64,000 nucleotides of DNA from Flavobacterium araucananum (GTDB lineage Bacteria; Bacteroidota; Bacteroidia; Flavobacteriales; Flavobacteriaceae): assembly GCF_002222055.1 (NCBI RefSeq), contig NZ_MUGS01000011.1:1-64000 (forward strand), read 5' to 3'. The stretch's first letter is position 1. Every line of letters begins with the position of its first letter. Shown here piece after piece: positions 8,041-19,270 of this stretch. A program made the position numbers and the translations under genes. Below the pieces are notes generated by a model that worked only from the letters and a program-made list of their open reading frames with translations, searched no databases and was not told the DNA's origin.

Positions 8041-8466
8041 ATGACTGTAGATCAAATACTAAACGCAAAAGGAAAAAATGTTTATTCGGTTCTTTCGACA
8101 ACAACGGTTTATGAAGCCTTAAAAGTTATGGGAGAGAAAAACATAGGTGCTATTCTTGTTATTGATGATACCAATTTAAAAGGAATATTGTCTGAAAGAG
8201 ATTATGCTCGAAAAATTGTTTTGAAAGACAAATCTTCAAAAGAAACTTTTGTACATGAAATTATGGAAAGTAACGTTTTCTCTGTAAAACTATCCAATAA
8301 TATCGAAGATTGTATGGAATTGATGAGTACAAAAAGAATCAGACATTTGCCCGTTTTAGAAGACGGAATTGTGGTAGGAATTATTTCGATAAGTGATGTC
8401 GTAAAGGCGATTATAGAAATTCAAAAAGATACCATAAACCACTTAAACTCTTATATTTCTCAGTAA
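8041..8466 (+). CDS. CBS-pair domain protein (141 aa)
   Basis: The protein consists almost entirely of two CBS motifs (about residues 8-60 and 73-130), with the characteristic G-AILVID and R-HLPVLEDG-VVGIISISDV segments. CBS pairs bind adenine nucleotides and report energy state; stand-alone proteins of this size occur widely, often in stress or metabolic regulation. No catalytic domain is attached. It is followed by its own terminator and precedes the malic enzyme gene, but the malic enzyme has a separate promoter, so shared regulation is not shown. Confidence 0.9.
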   Translation: MTVDQILNAKGKNVYSVLSTTTVYEALKVMGEKNIGAILVIDDTNLKGILSERDYARKIVLKDKSSKETFVHEIMESNVFSVKLSNNIEDCMELMSTKRIRHLPVLEDGIVVGIISISDVVKAIIEIQKDTINHLNSYISQ

Positions 8467-8492
8467 AAGAAATTCAAAAAATAAACATTATC

Positions 8493-8526
8493 AAATAGTC
8501 CAAAAGATATTGGACTATTTTTTTGG
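8493..8526 (+). terminator. Rho-independent terminator after the CBS gene
   Basis: An 11-bp perfect stem (8493-8503 with 8510-8520), a 6-nt loop and a run of Ts follow the CBS stop codon. Confidence 0.88.
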
Positions 8527-8591
8527 GTACCTATAACTGTTATTTTAAGAAAAGAAAACTATAAAAATACGCCATTTTAAACCAAGACTTA

Positions 8592-8599
8592 TATCTTTG
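8592..8599 (+). promoter_or_regulatory. -7 promoter element of malic enzyme
   Basis: TATCTTTG matches TAnnTTTG, 25 bases before the ATG at 8625. No convincing TTG box at -33. Confidence 0.6.
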
Positions 8600-8624
8600 T
8601 AAGCTAGAATAAAAGCTAAAAATA

Positions 8625-10916
8625 ATGAACAAAGAGAGTAAAAGAAGAGAAGCGTTACTGTACCATTCAGAACCAACTCCAGGAAAAATTCAGGTAGTTC
8701 CAACAAAAAAATACGCAACCCAAAGAGACTTGTCTTTGGCTTATTCGCCAGGAGTTGCAGAGCCATGTTTAGAGATCGCAGCAAACGTAGATGACGTTTA
8801 TAAATATACTGCAAAAGGAAATTTGGTTGCCGTTATATCAAACGGTACAGCAGTTTTAGGACTTGGAGACATAGGACCTGAGGCTTCGAAACCAGTAATG
8901 GAAGGAAAAGGATTATTGTTTAAAATATTCTCTGATATTGACGTTTTTGATATTGAAATCGGAACAAAAGATATTGAGGAATTTATTCAAACCGTAAAAA
9001 ATATAGCTCCAACTTTTGGAGGAATAAATCTGGAAGATATTAAAGCACCGGAATCTTTCGAAATAGAAAGAAGACTGGTAGAAGAATTGGATATTCCTGT
9101 CATGCACGATGATCAGCATGGAACAGCAATTATTTCTTCGGCAGCTTTAATAAATGCACTTGAATTAGCAGGAAAAAAAGCAGAAGATGTAAAAGTAGTA
9201 GTTTCCGGAGCAGGTTCGGCTGCGATAGCTTGTACTGATTTATATGTTTTATTAGGTGTTAAAGTCGAAAACATTTTAATGTTTAATAGTAAAGGACTTT
9301 TAACAAAAGACAATTCTTCGTTATCAGAGTTGCAATTGAAATATGCTGTTGATGGCGCTAAAATTGATTTGGCTGAAGCTGTAAATGGTGCAGATGTTTT
9401 TATCGGATTATCTTCAGGAGATATTTTGACGCCTGCAATGTTGTTGACGATGAAAGACAATCCAATTGTTTTTGCAATGGCAAATCCAAATCCGGAAATC
9501 GATTATAATTTAGCTACAGAGACTCGTAAAGACGTTATTATGGCTACAGGACGTTCAGATTTTCCTAATCAGGTAAACAATGTTCTTGGTTTTCCATATA
9601 TTTTTAGAGGAGCACTGGATGTTAGAGCTACAAAAATTAACGAAGCCATGAAAATGGCGGCTGTAAAAGCGTTAGCGATCTTGGCAAAAGAGCCAGTTCC
9701 TGAGCAGGTAAATGTAGCATACGGAGCAACAAAATTAGGTTTTGGTAGAGATTATATCATTCCTAAACCATTTGATCCAAGATTAATTACAATAGTAGCG
9801 CCGGCAGTTGCAAAAGCAGCAATGGAATCTGGAGTTGCAAAAAATCCTATTACAGACTGGGCAGCTTATGAAGATGTGCTTCGTGAACGTATGGGTAACG
9901 ATAATAAAATGGTGCGTTTGATGACGAATCGTGCTAAAATGGATCCAAAAAGAATCGTTTTTGCCGAAGCAGATCAATTGAATGTATTAAAAGCAGCTCA
10001 GATTGTTTATGAAGACGGTATTGGTTTCCCGATTTTATTAGGAAACAAAGAAGTTATCTTAGAACTTAAAGCTGAATTAGGGTTTGATGCTGAGTTAGAA
10101 ATCATTGATCCAAAAACAAACGAAGAAGAAGGAAGAAGAAACAGATTTGCTACTTCGTATTGGGAAACAAGAGAAAGAAGAGGAGTTTCGTTACTTGACT
10201 CACAAAAATTCATGCGCGAAAGAAACTATTTTGCTGCAATGATGGTCAATGAAGGAGAAGCAGATGCTTTGGTAACCGGTCATACAAGAAGCTATCCAAG
10301 TGTAGTAAAACCAATGTTACAATTGATCGACAAAGCTCCGGGAGCTTCGCTTGTTGCAACCGCAAATATGATGTTGACATCTCGTGGACCAATGTTTTTA
10401 TCAGATACTGCAATTAACATCAATCCATCAGCAGAAGATTTAGTTAATATTGCAATTATGACTGCAAAAACAGCCAAAATGTTTGGTGTTGAGCCAGTGA
10501 TTGCAATGGTTTCATTCTCGAACTTTGGGTCATCTACTAGTCCTGGAGCGTCAAAAGTTAGAGAAGCAGTAGCCTACTTGCATAAAAATCACCCGGAATT
10601 GATTGTTGATGGAGAAATTCAGGCAGATTTTGCTTTAAACCAGGAGATGCTTGCAGAAAAATTTCCTTTCTCTAAATTGGCAGGTAAAAAAGTAAATACA
10701 TTGATCTTCCCTAATTTAGAGTCGGCAAATATTACTTATAAATTGCTAAAAGAATTATATAAAGTAAATTCTATTGGTCCAATCATGATGGGAATGGGTA
10801 AACCGGTTCACATCTTTCAATTAGGAGCAAGTGTCGAAGAAATGGTTAATATGGCTGCGATTGCAGTTATTGACGCTCAGGAAAAAGAGAACAAAAAAAA
10901 TAAGTTAGCGAAATAG
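8625..10916 (+). CDS. maeB: NADP-dependent malic enzyme with C-terminal phosphotransacetylase-like domain
   Basis: 763 residues, the length of MaeB-type hybrid enzymes. The N-terminal malic domain (about 1-165) contains SPGVAEPC (41-48) and the DQHGTA metal/substrate motif. The NAD(P)-binding domain follows (about 165-420), with the GAGSAA dinucleotide loop near residue 195 and ANPNPE. From about 430 the protein is a phosphate acetyl/butyryl transferase-like domain ([36 protein letters not shown]) thought to be regulatory (acetyl-CoA sensing) in this family. The reaction is oxidative decarboxylation of malate to pyruvate with NADP reduction, in the cytoplasm, feeding anaplerosis and NADPH. 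It has its own promoter. Confidence 0.95.
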   Translation: MNKESKRREALLYHSEPTPGKIQVVPTKKYATQRDLSLAYSPGVAEPCLEIAANVDDVYKYTAKGNLVAVISNGTAVLGLGDIGPEASKPVMEGKGLLFKIFSDIDVFDIEIGTKDIEEFIQTVKNIAPTFGGINLEDIKAPESFEIERRLVEELDIPVMHDDQHGTAIISSAALINALELAGKKAEDVKVVVSGAGSAAIACTDLYVLLGVKVENILMFNSKGLLTKDNSSLSELQLKYAVDGAKIDLAEAVNGADVFIGLSSGDILTPAMLLTMKDNPIVFAMANPNPEIDYNLATETRKDVIMATGRSDFPNQVNNVLGFPYIFRGALDVRATKINEAMKMAAVKALAILAKEPVPEQVNVAYGATKLGFGRDYIIPKPFDPRLITIVAPAVAKAAMESGVAKNPITDWAAYEDVLRERMGNDNKMVRLMTNRAKMDPKRIVFAEADQLNVLKAAQIVYEDGIGFPILLGNKEVILELKAELGFDAELEIIDPKTNEEEGRRNRFATSYWETRERRGVSLLDSQKFMRERNYFAAMMVNEGEADALVTGHTRSYPSVVKPMLQLIDKAPGASLVATANMMLTSRGPMFLSDTAININPSAEDLVNIAIMTAKTAKMFGVEPVIAMVSFSNFGSSTSPGASKVREAVAYLHKNHPELIVDGEIQADFALNQEMLAEKFPFSKLAGKKVNTLIFPNLESANITYKLLKELYKVNSIGPIMMGMGKPVHIFQLGASVEEMVNMAAIAVIDAQEKENKKNKLAK

Positions 10917-10967
10917 TACAAATAGTAAGGATCGAATAATATTGTCGTATTTTTATTGCATTTTTAT

Positions 10968-10975
10968 TATATTTG
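10968..10975 (+). promoter_or_regulatory. -7 promoter element for ruvA-sprA
   Basis: TATATTTG is an exact TAnnTTTG match, with a possible TTG box at 10942-10944. It lies 19 bases before the ATG at 10994 and overlaps the upstream TTG codon at 10973, supporting the downstream ATG as the ruvA start. Confidence 0.7.
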
Positions 10976-10993
10976 ACCCTAATAAATTATACT

Positions 10994-11575
10994 ATGATAG
11001 CACATTTGCAAGGGAAGTTGGTTGAGAAAAATCCTACAGAAGTCGTAATAGACTGTGGAGGAGTTGGTTATCAGGTAAATATATCTTTACATACCTACTC
11101 CTTAATTCCCAATGCTGAACATATAAAACTGTATACGCATCTTCAAATCAAAGAAGATGCGCATACTTTATTTGGTTTTGTCGAAAAATCAGAGCGAGAA
11201 ATTTTCAGAATGTTATTGTCTGTTTCGGGAATCGGGGCAAATATTGCCAGAACAATGTTGTCCTCAATCGAACCAAGACAAATTATTAATGCAATCGCCT
11301 CTGGAGATGTTGGTGTTATACAGTCGATTAAAGGCATTGGAAACAAAACAGCACAAAGAGTAATCCTTGATTTAAAGGAAAAAGTGTTAAAGTTGTACGA
11401 TTTGGATGAAGTTTCGGTAGTACAAAACAATACAAATCGAGATGAAGCGTTATCTGCTTTGGAAGTTCTGGGTTTTATTCGAAAAACTTCAGAAAAAGTA
11501 GTAGAGAAAATCGTAAAAGAAGATCCGGAAGCTACAGTAGAAACGATTATCAAGAAAGCCCTAAAAAGCTTATAA
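10994..11575 (+). CDS. ruvA: Holliday junction branch migration protein RuvA
   Basis: From ATG 10994 the protein is 193 residues and starts MIAHLQGKLVEKNPTEVVID, the standard RuvA N-terminal OB-fold start; a TTG seven codons earlier lies in the -7 promoter box and is rejected. Two helix-hairpin-helix DNA-binding motifs are visible (LSVSGIGANIA and IKGIGNKTAQRVILDLK). The C-terminal domain (EALSALEVLGF...) contacts RuvB. RuvA tetramers bind four-way junctions and load the RuvB motor during recombination repair. sprA begins only 24 bases later, so the secretion translocon gene is probably transcribed with it. Confidence 0.95.
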   Translation: MIAHLQGKLVEKNPTEVVIDCGGVGYQVNISLHTYSLIPNAEHIKLYTHLQIKEDAHTLFGFVEKSEREIFRMLLSVSGIGANIARTMLSSIEPRQIINAIASGDVGVIQSIKGIGNKTAQRVILDLKEKVLKLYDLDEVSVVQNNTNRDEALSALEVLGFIRKTSEKVVEKIVKEDPEATVETIIKKALKSL

Positions 11576-11599
11576 ATTCAATTTTATATAACCAATTGT

Positions 11600-14500
11600 A
11601 TGCGTAAAATTTGTATATTTTTACTGTTATTGTTTTGCGGTAATGTTTTGCGTGCGCAAGTAAATCCAGCAGTTAAAGATACAACGAAAACACAATTCTC
11701 AGTAGGAAAGGTTGAGCTTGAAAATCCACCAAGCATACTTTCGGCGTATAGATACGATCCTATTACAGACCGTTATATTTATACCAGTTCTGTTGATGGT
11801 TTCTCGATCAATTACCCAATTGTTTTAACGCCTAAAGAATACGAAGATTTAGTTTTGAAAGAATCCAGAAGAGATTATTTCAAAAAGAAATCAGATGCCA
11901 TCGATGGTAAAAAAGCGGGTAGCGAAGCTGCCAAAAAGAATTTATTACCACGCTATTATATTAACTCAAGTCTTTTTGAAAGTATATTTGGTAGTAATAC
12001 AATCGATGTAAAACCCACAGGATCAGTAGAGATGGATTTGGGTGTTCGATATACCAAACAAGATAATCCCTCTTTTTCTCCCAGAAACAGATCCAGCCTT
12101 ACTTTTGATTTTGATCAGCGAATCAGCATGAGTTTGATGGGGAAAGTAGGAACCAGATTAGAGGTAAATGCGAATTATGATACCCAATCTACATTTGCAT
12201 TCCAGAATTTATTTAAACTTGCCTATACACCATCAGAAGATGATATCGTTCAAAAAGTAGAAGTTGGTAACGTTAGTATGCCCTTAAACAGTACCCTTAT
12301 TCGCGGTGCTCAAAGTTTGTTTGGGGTCAAGACTCAGCTACAATTTGGTAAGACAACAGTAACAGGAGTTTTCTCAGAACAAAAGTCACAAACAAAGAGT
12401 ATAGTTGCAGAAGGTGGCGGAACAGTTCAGAACTTTGATCTGTATGCTTTGGACTATGATAATGACAGACACTTTTTCTTATCTCAATATTTTAGAAATA
12501 AATACGATGCTTCGTTAAAAAATTATCCTTTTATTGATAGCCGTGTTCAGGTTACCAGAATAGAAGTCTGGATAACCAATAAACAAAATCGAGTAAGCAC
12601 AAACAATAATAACCTTAGAAACATTATTGCACTTCAGGATTTAGGTGAGGGGCAGATTACCGGAATTCCGGATAATCAGGTAGTGGTTATAAGTTCTACA
12701 GCAGGATTTTTTAATGGTGGTATTGATGCACCAACAGATAATGAGAATAATAAATATGATCCGGCGACTATTGGTCAGGCAGGAGCATTCTTAAATTCAA
12801 ATATTAGAGAAATAGTTACAGCAAAGAGCGGATTCAATAACCCAAACACTAGTGAGGGAACAGATTTTTCTGTACTGGAAAATGCCAGAAAATTAACAGC
12901 AAACGAATTTACTTTTAATGCACAATTAGGATACATCTCTTTGCAACAACGTTTGGCAAATGATGAGATTTTGGCAGTAGCATTTGAATATACTGTAGGA
13001 GGAAAAGTTTATCAGGTAGGAGAATTTGGTAGTGATGGAGTTGATGCAACCGTAGTAACCGGAAACAACAATACAAATCAGGCAATTATTACACAAAGTT
13101 TAGTGTTAAAAATGCTGAAAAGCAATTTGACAAATGTTCAAAATCCGGTTTGGAATTTGATGATGAAAAACGTGTATCAAATCCCTCAGGCCTATCAAAT
13201 CAAGCAAGACGATTTTAGGTTAAACATACTTTATACAGATCCTTCGCCAATAAATTATATCTCGCCGGTTCAGGGAGCGCCATTTCCTGCAAACCCAACA
13301 GCAGATAATAAAGTCGAGCAAACGCCTTTATTGAATGTCTTTAATCTCGATCGATTAAACTATAACAATGATCCGCAAACAGGCGGAGACGGTTTCTTTG
13401 ACTATATTCCGGGAGTAACAGTAGACGTTCAGAACGGACGAATTATTTTTACGACAAAAGAACCATTTGGAGAACTTTTGTTTAAAAAATTACAAAATAC
13501 AGGTTCTGGAGAAAACTACAATGATCCAAACACCTACAATGCCAATCAACAAAAATATGTGTTTAGAAACATGTATCGAAACACACAATCCGGAGCTTTG
13601 CAGGATAGTGATAAAAATAAATTTTTGTTACGGGGTAAATACAAATCTTCAGGAAGTAACGGTATCCCTATTGGGGCATTCAACGTACCGCAAGGGTCAG
13701 TTGTTGTTATGGCAGCCGGAAGACGATTAGTAGAGGGTATCGATTATAGTGTCGATTATCAATTAGGCCGAGTTCAGATTTTAGATCCGTCACTTCAGGC
13801 TTCGAATACCCCAATTGAAGTTTCGTTAGAAAACAATTCAATTTTTGGGCAACAAACCAGAAGATTTATGGGGTTCAATATTGAACACAAAATCTCAGAC
13901 AATTTTGTTATTGGAGGTACTTATTTAAAAATGACAGAAAAACCATTTACTCAAAAATCGAGTTATGGGCAGGAATCTGTAAACAATACCATTTTTGGAT
14001 TCAACGGAAACTATTCTACAGAAGTTCCTTTCTTTACCAGATTAGTAAACAAGTTACCCAACATAGATACAGATGTCCCTTCGAATCTTTCGATACGAGG
14101 AGAAGTTGCCTTTTTAAGACCGGATGCACCAAAAGCTAGTGATTTTGAAGGCGAAGCAACCATATATGTAGATGATTTTGAAGGCTCGCAATCTACAATC
14201 GATATGCGTTCAGCTTATGCGTGGAGTTTGGCCTCAACGCCATTTGTAAATTCTGTTAATGACAATACATTCAATGCCAATTCAAACACATTAGAATATG
14301 GTTATAAACGAGCAAAATTAGCCTGGTACACCATTGATCCTATATTTTATTCCTCAAAACCCTCTGGTATTTCAAACGATGATTTGTCATTGAATACTAC
14401 AAGACGTGTTTATAGTAAAGAATTATATCCAAATACAGATATTGCTCAAGGGCAAATCCAGGTAATTAATACACTTGATTTAAGTTATTATCCTTCGGAT

Positions 14501-17500
14501 AGAGGACCATACAATAACAATCCAAATTTTGGAACAAATCCTGCGACTTCTAATTTTGGAGGTATCATGCGTGCTTTGACATCAACCAATTTTGAGCAGG
14601 GAAATGTCGAGTATATTCAGTTTTGGGTTCTTGATCCTTACGTAGGAAATGCACAAGCACCCACTAATAATACCGGAAAAATATATTTTAACTTAGGTGA
14701 AATTTCTGAGGATGTCTTAAAAGACGGAAGAAAGCAATACGAAAACGGACTAGGACCAGGGCAGATAATGGTAAACCCCCAACCGCTTTGGGGAGATGTT
14801 CCTGCATCGCAATCCTTGATCTATGCATTTGATACCAATGCTGATAATCGTAAAAATCAAGACGTTGGTTTAGATGGTTTGCCAAGTTCAAGAGAAGGTT
14901 CCGTTTATACAAATTATGCAGGAGAAGCAGATCCGGCGGCTGATGATTATAAGTATTATTTAAATACAGACGGAGGAGTTCTGGAGCGTTATAAAAATTA
15001 TAATGGTACAGAAGGGAACTCTGCAGTAAGTGTAGATGATCCCAATCGTGGGTCTACAACTTTGCCGGATGTTGAGGATATTAACCGAGATAATACAATG
15101 AGTACCATTAATGCTTATTATGAATATAGTATTGATGTGAAGCCGGGAATGCAAGTAGGGCAAAACTTTATTACAGATATACGTGAGGTAAGTAATGTCG
15201 AACTGCCAAACGGATCAACAACAACTGCAAGATGGATTCAGTTTAAAATACCGGTTTCTCAGCCTCAGAACACAATTGGTAATATTACAGATTTTAGATC
15301 TATTAGATTCATGCGTATGTTTATGACTGGTTTTAGCAACCAGATGACCGTTCGTTTTGGAGCGTTAGATTTAGTAAGAGGGGAGTGGAGAAGATATACA
15401 GGTACACTAGATGCCAATGATACCAATCCGGATGATGATGGAACTGAGTTTGATGTATCGGCAGTTAATATTCAGGAAAACGGTACAAAATGTCCGGTAA
15501 ATTATGTAGTTCCGCCAGGAGTACAAAGAGAGCAATTGTACAATAACAATACAATTATCAATCAAAATGAGCAGGCGTTAGCGTTACGTGTTGGAGGAGC
15601 AGGTTTGCAATATCAGGATTCAAGGGCAGTTTTTAAAAGTGTAAGCGTTGACATGCGCCAATACAAAAAATTAAAAATGTTTTTGCATGCTGAATCTTTA
15701 CCTAGCGAAACCACTTTGCAAGACGATGAACTGATTGGTTTTATTCGTTTTGGAAATGACTACACACAAAACTTTTACCAAGTCGAAGTTCCGTTAAAAG
15801 TAACCAGAACCGGTGGGTCTTGTACTATAAGTGCAGATCAGGTTTGGATGGAAGACAATAATATTGATTTAGCACTTGAATTCCTGACCAAAATGAAGAT
15901 TAAGGCGATGAGTATCGACATTAACTCTAATAAGCGAGACATTAACGGAATTTATTATCCTGATGATGATTTAAGTGTAAGTGGTGGTGATGGAGATGGT
16001 AAGCTAAGATTAGGGATAAAAGGAAATCCTAACTTTGGTTTGGTTCGAAACTTAATGGTAGGGGTAAAAAGTAGAGCAGATCACAAAAATTTAAAAGGAG
16101 AAGTTTGGTTTAACGAACTTCGTCTGGCTGATTTGGAGAACAAAGGTGGTATGGCAGCAATATTAAATGTTGATACCAATATGGCTGATTTTGCTACAGT
16201 TTCGGCTACAGGTAAAAAAAGTACAATAGGTTTTGGATCATTGGAGCAAGGAGCGAACGAAAGAGATCGTGAAGATCTGCAACAATACAACATTGTTACC
16301 AATCTTAATTTAGGTAAATTGTTACCACACAAATGGGGCATCAATCTTCCGTTTAATTACGCTATTGGAGAAGAGGTAATTACCCCGGAATACGATCCGT
16401 TTAATCAGGATATTAAGTTAAATCAGTTAATAAGAGAAACTACAGATCCTGCAGAAAAAGACAATATCAGAACACGTGCTGTTGATTATACAAAAAGAAG
16501 AAGTATCAATTTTATTGGAGTAAGAAAAGACAGAGCACCGGAACAGAAACCACATGTTTATGATGTAGAAAACTTTACATTCTCGCAATCGTACAATGAG
16601 GTAGAACGTCACGATTATGAGGTAGAAAGTTATCTGGACGAACAATCGAATACAGCCGTAAACTATGCATACACTTTTCAGCCAAAAGAAGTAGTGCCAT
16701 TCAAGAAAACTAAATTCATGAAAAAAAGTGAATATTGGAAAATGCTAAGTGATTTTAATTTTAATTACCTGCCTTCTAATGTTACTTTTAATACCAATAT
16801 TTTAAGACAAAGCAACCGTCAGCAATACAGAGAAGTTGAGGTACAGGGAATTGGACTTGATCCTTTATACAGAAGAAATTTTGCCTTTAATTATCAGTAT
16901 GGTTTTGGTTATAATCTAACAAAATCATTAAAAATAAATTATACAGCAGCGTCTAATAATATTGTGCGAAACTTTTTAAATGATGATAATTCGCCAAAAC
17001 AAGATTTCAATATCTGGGATGATTATCTGGATATTGGTACGCCAAATCAACACTTACAGCAATTAGTATTGAATTATGATATTCCAATTTATAAAATTCC
17101 TGTTTTAGCGTTTGTAAAAGCCGCCTATTCTTATACGGCAGATTATAGCTGGCAACGTTCTTCGACGGCATTCTCTGAATATGTTGATCCAAACGGGAAC
17201 CAATTTGATTTAGGAAATACGATTCAAAATGCAAATTCGAATACGCTTACGACGACTCTGACAATGAATACGTTGTATAAATATTTAGGGCTGACACCTG
17301 GTTCAAAATCAGCTGCGAAACCTAAACCAACAGGACCGCCAAAACCGGGGGAGAAAATCGTAAATACGGCAAAAGCAGCGACAAGCAGCAGCCCATTTTA
17401 CGACAGCATGATTGGTATTTTGACAAGTGTAAAAAACATTCAGGTTAATTATACCAAAAATAGCGGAACCGTATTACCGGGATATACACCAAGTGTTGGT

Positions 17501-18802
17501 TTCTTTGGGACATCAAGACCAACTCTGGGATTCATTTTTGGTAGTCAGGACGATGTGCGTTACGAAGCAGCCAAAAGAGGATGGTTGACAGATTATCAGG
17601 ATTTTAACCAAAGTTTTACTCAGGTTACCAATAAACTTTTAAAAGTTACCGCCAATATTGATTTATTGCCTGATTTAAAAGTCGATTTGGCTATGGATCG
17701 TTCGTATTCTCAAAATTCATCAGAGCAATATAGCGTTGTAGATGGAAACTATACAGCATTATCACCATACACTTATGGGATGTTCTCGATTTCGACGGTA
17801 TTGATAAAAACAGCATTTTCGGCAAGTAGCGAAACAGAGTCGGCTGCATTTGATGATTTTAGAAGTAATCGTTTGGTTATTGCCAATCGTTTGGCCGAGG
17901 AGCGCTATGGAGCAGGAGCTGTAATCCCAAGATATGGAGATGCAAACAATCCGATTCCTGCAGAGACAGATGCAAATTACAAAGTATACGTTGCGAATCA
18001 GGGATATCCAATTGGGTTTACAAAAAGTAATCAGGCCGTTTTATTGCCTGCCTTCTTAGCAGCCTATTCCGGAGGAAACGCTTCAAGTAGTTCAACAGAT
18101 ATTTTTAGAAGTTTTCCAATTCCAAACTGGAGTGTAAAATATAATGGTTTGATGCGTTACAAATACTTTAAGGATAAATTTAAGCGTTTCTCTTTGCAAC
18201 ACAATTATAGAGCATCGTATACAATAAACCAGTTTAGGTCGAATTTTGATTACACCGAAAAGCCGGACGGGCAAGATGTTAATACCAACTTCTTTAACAA
18301 AACGATCATGTCAAATGTCAATTTGGTAGAACAGTTTAGTCCGCTTATCCGAGTAGATTTTGAGTTGAAAAGCTCTTTGAGAGTCCTTACCGAAATTAAA
18401 AAAGACAGAGCTTTATCAATGAGTTTTGATAATAACTTATTGACCGAGGTAAAAGGAATGGAGTATATAGTAGGTTTAGGATATCGTTTTAAAGATGTAA
18501 TATTCTCCTCAAGACTCGCAGATAGTCCAACCGGAATTATCAAAAGTGATATTAATATAAAAGCAGATTTCTCACTTAGAAACAACGAAACGTTAGTGCG
18601 TTACTTGGATTATGATAACAACCAGTTAGCCGCAGGACAAAATATATGGTCACTAAAACTTACGGCAGATTATTCGTTTAGTAAAAACCTGACCGCTATA
18701 TTCTATTATGATCATTCGTTCTCGAAAGCGGTAATTTCGACATCGTTTCCTTTAACGAATATCCGATCAGGGTTCACACTTCGATATAATTTCGGAAATT
18801 AA
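11600..18802 (+). CDS. sprA: SprA/Sov, giant T9SS outer membrane translocon and gliding protein
   Basis: 2400 residues, essentially the length of F. johnsoniae SprA, with a signal peptide (KICIFLLLLFCGNVLRAQ). The whole length is rich in alternating beta-strand segments and aromatic turns, ending in RSGFTLRYNFGN with a barrel-like terminus. SprA is known to form the exceptionally large (36-strand) barrel through which T9SS substrates cross the outer membrane, and it is required for gliding. An Ala/Pro/Lys-rich linker (KSAAKPKPTGPPKPGEK, around 1910) is the only low-complexity part. It follows ruvA by 24 bases, and the same order from malic enzyme onward is, from memory, that of F. johnsoniae. 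It would export substrates such as the adhesin at the window start. Confidence 0.96.
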   Translation: MRKICIFLLLLFCGNVLRAQVNPAVKDTTKTQFSVGKVELENPPSILSAYRYDPITDRYIYTSSVDGFSINYPIVLTPKEYEDLVLKESRRDYFKKKSDAIDGKKAGSEAAKKNLLPRYYINSSLFESIFGSNTIDVKPTGSVEMDLGVRYTKQDNPSFSPRNRSSLTFDFDQRISMSLMGKVGTRLEVNANYDTQSTFAFQNLFKLAYTPSEDDIVQKVEVGNVSMPLNSTLIRGAQSLFGVKTQLQFGKTTVTGVFSEQKSQTKSIVAEGGGTVQNFDLYALDYDNDRHFFLSQYFRNKYDASLKNYPFIDSRVQVTRIEVWITNKQNRVSTNNNNLRNIIALQDLGEGQITGIPDNQVVVISSTAGFFNGGIDAPTDNENNKYDPATIGQAGAFLNSNIREIVTAKSGFNNPNTSEGTDFSVLENARKLTANEFTFNAQLGYISLQQRLANDEILAVAFEYTVGGKVYQVGEFGSDGVDATVVTGNNNTNQAIITQSLVLKMLKSNLTNVQNPVWNLMMKNVYQIPQAYQIKQDDFRLNILYTDPSPINYISPVQGAPFPANPTADNKVEQTPLLNVFNLDRLNYNNDPQTGGDGFFDYIPGVTVDVQNGRIIFTTKEPFGELLFKKLQNTGSGENYNDPNTYNANQQKYVFRNMYRNTQSGALQDSDKNKFLLRGKYKSSGSNGIPIGAFNVPQGSVVVMAAGRRLVEGIDYSVDYQLGRVQILDPSLQASNTPIEVSLENNSIFGQQTRRFMGFNIEHKISDNFVIGGTYLKMTEKPFTQKSSYGQESVNNTIFGFNGNYSTEVPFFTRLVNKLPNIDTDVPSNLSIRGEVAFLRPDAPKASDFEGEATIYVDDFEGSQSTIDMRSAYAWSLASTPFVNSVNDNTFNANSNTLEYGYKRAKLAWYTIDPIFYSSKPSGISNDDLSLNTTRRVYSKELYPNTDIAQGQIQVINTLDLSYYPSDRGPYNNNPNFGTNPATSNFGGIMRALTSTNFEQGNVEYIQFWVLDPYVGNAQAPTNNTGKIYFNLGEISEDVLKDGRKQYENGLGPGQIMVNPQPLWGDVPASQSLIYAFDTNADNRKNQDVGLDGLPSSREGSVYTNYAGEADPAADDYKYYLNTDGGVLERYKNYNGTEGNSAVSVDDPNRGSTTLPDVEDINRDNTMSTINAYYEYSIDVKPGMQVGQNFITDIREVSNVELPNGSTTTARWIQFKIPVSQPQNTIGNITDFRSIRFMRMFMTGFSNQMTVRFGALDLVRGEWRRYTGTLDANDTNPDDDGTEFDVSAVNIQENGTKCPVNYVVPPGVQREQLYNNNTIINQNEQALALRVGGAGLQYQDSRAVFKSVSVDMRQYKKLKMFLHAESLPSETTLQDDELIGFIRFGNDYTQNFYQVEVPLKVTRTGGSCTISADQVWMEDNNIDLALEFLTKMKIKAMSIDINSNKRDINGIYYPDDDLSVSGGDGDGKLRLGIKGNPNFGLVRNLMVGVKSRADHKNLKGEVWFNELRLADLENKGGMAAILNVDTNMADFATVSATGKKSTIGFGSLEQGANERDREDLQQYNIVTNLNLGKLLPHKWGINLPFNYAIGEEVITPEYDPFNQDIKLNQLIRETTDPAEKDNIRTRAVDYTKRRSINFIGVRKDRAPEQKPHVYDVENFTFSQSYNEVERHDYEVESYLDEQSNTAVNYAYTFQPKEVVPFKKTKFMKKSEYWKMLSDFNFNYLPSNVTFNTNILRQSNRQQYREVEVQGIGLDPLYRRNFAFNYQYGFGYNLTKSLKINYTAASNNIVRNFLNDDNSPKQDFNIWDDYLDIGTPNQHLQQLVLNYDIPIYKIPVLAFVKAAYSYTADYSWQRSSTAFSEYVDPNGNQFDLGNTIQNANSNTLTTTLTMNTLYKYLGLTPGSKSAAKPKPTGPPKPGEKIVNTAKAATSSSPFYDSMIGILTSVKNIQVNYTKNSGTVLPGYTPSVGFFGTSRPTLGFIFGSQDDVRYEAAKRGWLTDYQDFNQSFTQVTNKLLKVTANIDLLPDLKVDLAMDRSYSQNSSEQYSVVDGNYTALSPYTYGMFSISTVLIKTAFSASSETESAAFDDFRSNRLVIANRLAEERYGAGAVIPRYGDANNPIPAETDANYKVYVANQGYPIGFTKSNQAVLLPAFLAAYSGGNASSSSTDIFRSFPIPNWSVKYNGLMRYKYFKDKFKRFSLQHNYRASYTINQFRSNFDYTEKPDGQDVNTNFFNKTIMSNVNLVEQFSPLIRVDFELKSSLRVLTEIKKDRALSMSFDNNLLTEVKGMEYIVGLGYRFKDVIFSSRLADSPTGIIKSDINIKADFSLRNNETLVRYLDYDNNQLAAGQNIWSLKLTADYSFSKNLTAIFYYDHSFSKAVISTSFPLTNIRSGFTLRYNFGN

Positions 18803-18841
18803 TTTTTTTAGTTTCTAAACCAGATTTCATTAGAAGATTAT

Positions 18842-18849
18842 TACATTTG
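18842..18849 (+). promoter_or_regulatory. -7 promoter element of gcvH
   Basis: TACATTTG matches TAnnTTTG exactly, 40 bases before the gcvH ATG, so gcvH-vanZ is transcribed separately from sprA. Confidence 0.65.
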
Positions 18850-18889
18850 TGACTTAATTATTAAAATATCAATTTTCAAACATAGTATT

Positions 18890-19270
18890 ATGAGCATACC
18901 AGCAAATTTAAAGTACACAAAAGATCACGAATGGGTTAGCATCGAAGGAGATGTTGCAACTGTAGGAATTACTCATTTTGCACAAAAAGAGTTAGGGGAT
19001 ATTGTGTATGTTGAAGTAGAAACTTTAGATCAGACACTTGATAAAGACGAAGTTTTTGGAACAGTTGAAGCTGTAAAAACAGTATCTGATTTGTTTTTGC
19101 CTTTAACAGGAGAAATTATTGCTTTTAATGATAGTTTGGAAAGTGCTCCGGAAACTGTAAACTCTGATCCTTACGGAGCAGGATGGATGATTAAAATTAA
19201 AATTGCTAATGCTTCAGAAATAGATGAGTTATTGTCTGACGAAGCTTATAAACAACTTATCGGTGCCTAA
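18890..19270 (+). CDS. gcvH: Glycine cleavage system H protein
   Basis: 126 residues, normal for GcvH. The opening ([10 protein letters not shown]) and [18 protein letters not shown] are diagnostic. The lipoylated lysine is K63 in [11 protein letters not shown]. The H protein shuttles the aminomethyl group between the P, T and L proteins through lipoyl-lysine in the cytoplasm. The P/T/L genes are not in this window. Its last codons overlap the start of the VanZ-like gene by 8 bases, so the two are translationally coupled. Confidence 0.96.
   Translation: MSIPANLKYTKDHEWVSIEGDVATVGITHFAQKELGDIVYVEVETLDQTLDKDEVFGTVEAVKTVSDLFLPLTGEIIAFNDSLESAPETVNSDPYGAGWMIKIKIANASEIDELLSDEAYKQLIGA

Noticed and set aside
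10973-10993. TTG start for ruvA
   Set aside because: It is part of the -7 promoter element, and the family N-terminus begins at ATG 10994.
13467-13730. Alternative-frame ORF inside sprA
   Set aside because: Lies entirely within the long sprA frame, without start context or recognisable domain.
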